From NCBI RefSeq assembly GCF_001612785.1, contig NZ_BDBC01000055.1, positions 1 to 64,000 of the forward strand: a stretch of 64,000 bases of DNA. The letters are read 5' to 3'. Below are positions 62,574-64,000 of this stretch, one piece after another (position 1 is the stretch's first letter; every line of letters begins with the position of its first letter). The translations under genes and the position numbers were made by a program. The DNA comes from Nocardia beijingensis NBRC 16342. GTDB lineage: Bacteria > Actinomycetota > Actinomycetes > Mycobacteriales > Mycobacteriaceae. A model generated the notes under the pieces. The model had not been told where the DNA came from. It searched no databases and was given only the letters and a program-made list of their open reading frames with translations.

Positions 62574-62933
62574 GTGAACGTGTCAGAGTTGATCTACAAC
62601 GTCGTAGTCGTCGCGCACCTGCTCGGCATGGCCGCCGTGGTGGGTGGTTATGTGGCCGGGCGCCCCGGCGTCTCGGAGGTCATGGTCTGGGGTGCGCGGT
62701 TGCAGGTGGTCACCGGGCTGGTCCTGGTCGGCATGGCCGAATCGATCGACTCGCTCGGCAAGGATCCGAACATGGTGAAGATCGGCGTGAAGCTGGTCGT
62801 CGCGGTGGCGGTGGCGGCCTTCGCCGAGATCGGGCACGCGGACCGGAAGCGAGGCAAGCCGGTGCCGTGGCTGACCGACGCCGCCGGTGTGCTGGCGATC
62901 GTGAACGTCCTGGTGGCCGTGCTCTGGACCTGA
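62574..62933 (+). CDS. Small four-helix membrane protein
   Basis: A 119-residue protein with four hydrophobic segments (IYNVVVVAHLLGMAAVVGGYVAG, MVWGARLQVVTGLVLVGMAESID, IGVKLVVAVAVAAFAEIGH and AAGVLAIVNVLVAVLWT) and few charges. A His near the first helix (VAHLLGMA) and a Met/Val-rich core recall small actinobacterial integral membrane proteins of unknown role. GTG 62574 is the likely start. It converges on the peroxidase gene and is separated from it by a strong terminator hairpin. Confidence 0.75.
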   Translation: MNVSELIYNVVVVAHLLGMAAVVGGYVAGRPGVSEVMVWGARLQVVTGLVLVGMAESIDSLGKDPNMVKIGVKLVVAVAVAAFAEIGHADRKRGKPVPWLTDAAGVLAIVNVLVAVLWT

Positions 62934-62938
62934 GAGGT

Positions 62939-62962
62939 GTCCGGCGCCGCGGGGCGCCGGAC
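62939..62962. terminator. Bidirectional transcription terminator
   Basis: GTCCGGCGCC-GCGG-GGCGCCGGAC: a perfect 10-bp stem with a 4-base loop between the stop of the small membrane protein gene (62933) and the stop of the peroxidase gene (62968). Confidence 0.8.
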
Positions 62963-62967
62963 CTGGC

Positions 62968-64000
62968 TCAGGACTCGAACAGCGATTGCCCGAGATAGCC
63001 GCCCGGTGCGGCGACCCCGGGCGGGATCGCGAACACCGCGGAACCGATCGGTGTCGTCCATACATTGAGGGCGTCGAACTCCGCGAGTCTGCGCTGCACC
63101 GGAAGGAACTGGTTGTCGACGTCCCGCTGATAGGCGGCGAACAGCAGACCCGAGTTGGAGGTCGCCCCCGATGCCGGCGCGTCGTCGTAGTTGTAACCGC
63201 GGCGCAGGAAACGTTCGCCGTCGTTGGTGTGGTGCGCGCGAGCGATGTGTGACGACGGCGGGATGACCGGAATCCCGTTCGGGTCGACGGCCGTGAAGTC
63301 CGGTTCGTCGAACTCGTGTGCTCCGGTCAGCGGCGCACCGTTGGCGACGGTGCGGCCGATGGTGAGTTCCCTTTCCTCCCGGTCGATCTGATCCCAGGTG
63401 TCCAGCGTCATCGCGATCCGCCGCAGCACGCACGAGGTCCCGCCGCCCAGCCAGGGCTGCGCGGCACCGTCGTCCCACACCAGCCGGTCGAACTCCGGTG
63501 TGCCGGGCGCCAGGTTCACCGTGCCGTCGACCTGACCCATCAGGTTGCGCGGCGTCCGGCCCGGTGCGGCGTCACGGAACCCGCGCTGCACCCAGCGCAC
63601 GGTGACCAGCGAGGTGACGCTGCGGCACAGCGCACGCACCGTGTGCGACACCGTGGTCGCCTCCTCGGCGCACACCTGCAGAAGCAGATCGCCTCCGGTC
63701 CAGGCGGATTCGAGCCGGTCGATGGGGAACGGCGGCAGCGGCCGCAGCCAGGACGGCTTGCGGTGCTCCAGCCCGGCCGCCGTGAACATCGCGGGCCCGA
63801 AACCCACCGTGACGGTGAGTCGCGCCGGGCGCAGTGCGAGTTCGGGTTCGGTGTCCGCGAGGGCGGGGCGGCCCTCGGTCAGCCGGGCGGCGTCGCCGGT
63901 CCATATCTTCAGCAGGCCCACGAGGTCGTCGCGTCGGACACCCGGTCGCAGATCGAAGGCGACGAACGCCGCGTGCGCTTGCGGGCGGGTGCCGATCCCG
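62968..64000 (-). CDS. DyP-type (dye-decolorising) heme peroxidase, partial
   Basis: The frame is open from the stop at 62968 to the right edge (about 343 residues), lacking its N-terminus. The DyP motif GxxDG is in NLMGQVDGTVN, the proximal heme region in SSHIARAHHTNDGERFLRRGYNYDD, with the AYQRDVDNQFLPVQRRL terminal region of class B/A-like DyPs. It oxidises dyes, phenols or Mn2+ with H2O2 and in some members deferrochelates heme. The full N-terminus (with possible Tat signal) lies beyond the window, so the exact subclass and location are unknown. Confidence 0.92.
   Translation of the reverse strand, partial: GIGTRPQAHAAFVAFDLRPGVRRDDLVGLLKIWTGDAARLTEGRPALADTEPELALRPARLTVTVGFGPAMFTAAGLEHRKPSWLRPLPPFPIDRLESAWTGGDLLLQVCAEEATTVSHTVRALCRSVTSLVTVRWVQRGFRDAAPGRTPRNLMGQVDGTVNLAPGTPEFDRLVWDDGAAQPWLGGGTSCVLRRIAMTLDTWDQIDREERELTIGRTVANGAPLTGAHEFDEPDFTAVDPNGIPVIPPSSHIARAHHTNDGERFLRRGYNYDDAPASGATSNSGLLFAAYQRDVDNQFLPVQRRLAEFDALNVWTTPIGSAVFAIPPGVAAPGGYLGQSLFES

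Overview
The window is high-GC actinobacterial DNA. The gene content points to a mycolic-acid actinomycete, most likely Nocardia: a furA-katG pair, a DevR/DevS (DosR/DosS) two-component system with Acg-type nitroreductase-like proteins, a HelR RNA-polymerase recycling ATPase with a rifamycin-associated element, a Ddn-type F420 protein, an MpaB/Lcp-type oxygenase and the edge of an NRPS gene. The genus is inferred from this mix. I saw no rRNA, tRNA, CRISPR array or intact insertion sequence.

Layout. 1-4.1 kb: the 5' end of an NRPS initiation module, a small secreted peptide, a FadR/GntR regulator with a cache-domain sensor behind direct-repeat operators, and a small orphan gene. 4.2-8.1 kb: a ketoglutarate-semialdehyde-type aldehyde dehydrogenase, two adjacent genes sharing an unnamed domain (one membrane-anchored), and a PlsC-like acyltransferase. 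8.15-11.9 kb: a tightly coupled four-gene operon with a large polytopic protein, a tiny membrane protein, a cupredoxin-like lipoprotein and a second polytopic protein. 12-13.6 kb: a type-B carboxylesterase.

13.7-23.5 kb is a probable hypoxia/NO-responsive block. It holds a methyltransferase, DevS, DevR, a DUF2267 protein, a GyrI-like/DUF302 fusion, two Acg-type proteins, a small membrane protein, an MBL hydrolase and a PhoU-like protein. Sites resembling the DosR box lie upstream of five of these genes. 23.6-28.3 kb: katG, furA, a formaldehyde-dehydrogenase-like zinc alcohol dehydrogenase and an SRPBCC protein. 28.5-36.7 kb is a patchwork: crotonase, a leaderless GH19-domain protein, a truncated FAD monooxygenase, an unknown gene, an MpaB/Lcp-like oxygenase with its TetR regulator, a lipoprotein, and a GlxA-type regulator facing a cupin gene across a perfect palindrome.

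36.7-43.1 kb: helR with its rifamycin-associated element, a Ddn-like gene, and a complete OpuC-type osmoprotectant ABC transporter (permease, ATPase, permease, binding protein). 43.6-49.3 kb: an SDR gene remnant under the tail of an AraC regulator, a large secreted alpha/beta hydrolase, a FAD monooxygenase divergent from its MarR repressor with two near-identical palindromic operators, and a YrdB-family protein. 49.4-55.6 kb: a PPM-type methyltransferase, a class II HDAC-like deacetylase, a dienelactone-hydrolase-like protein, an unknown gene, an RpiR regulator and an amino-acid permease. 55.8-59.5 kb: an acyl-CoA operon (crotonase, ADP-forming acyl-CoA synthetase, crotonase). 59.5-64 kb: a stand-alone thioester reductase, a dps gene split by a frameshift at a C tract, an ABBA-type aromatic prenyltransferase, a small membrane protein and a DyP-type peroxidase running off the right edge.

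Start codons were often moved inward from the longest reading frame to fit a Shine-Dalgarno sequence, a signal peptide or family alignment. Domain calls rest on motif recognition by eye, not on database searches.
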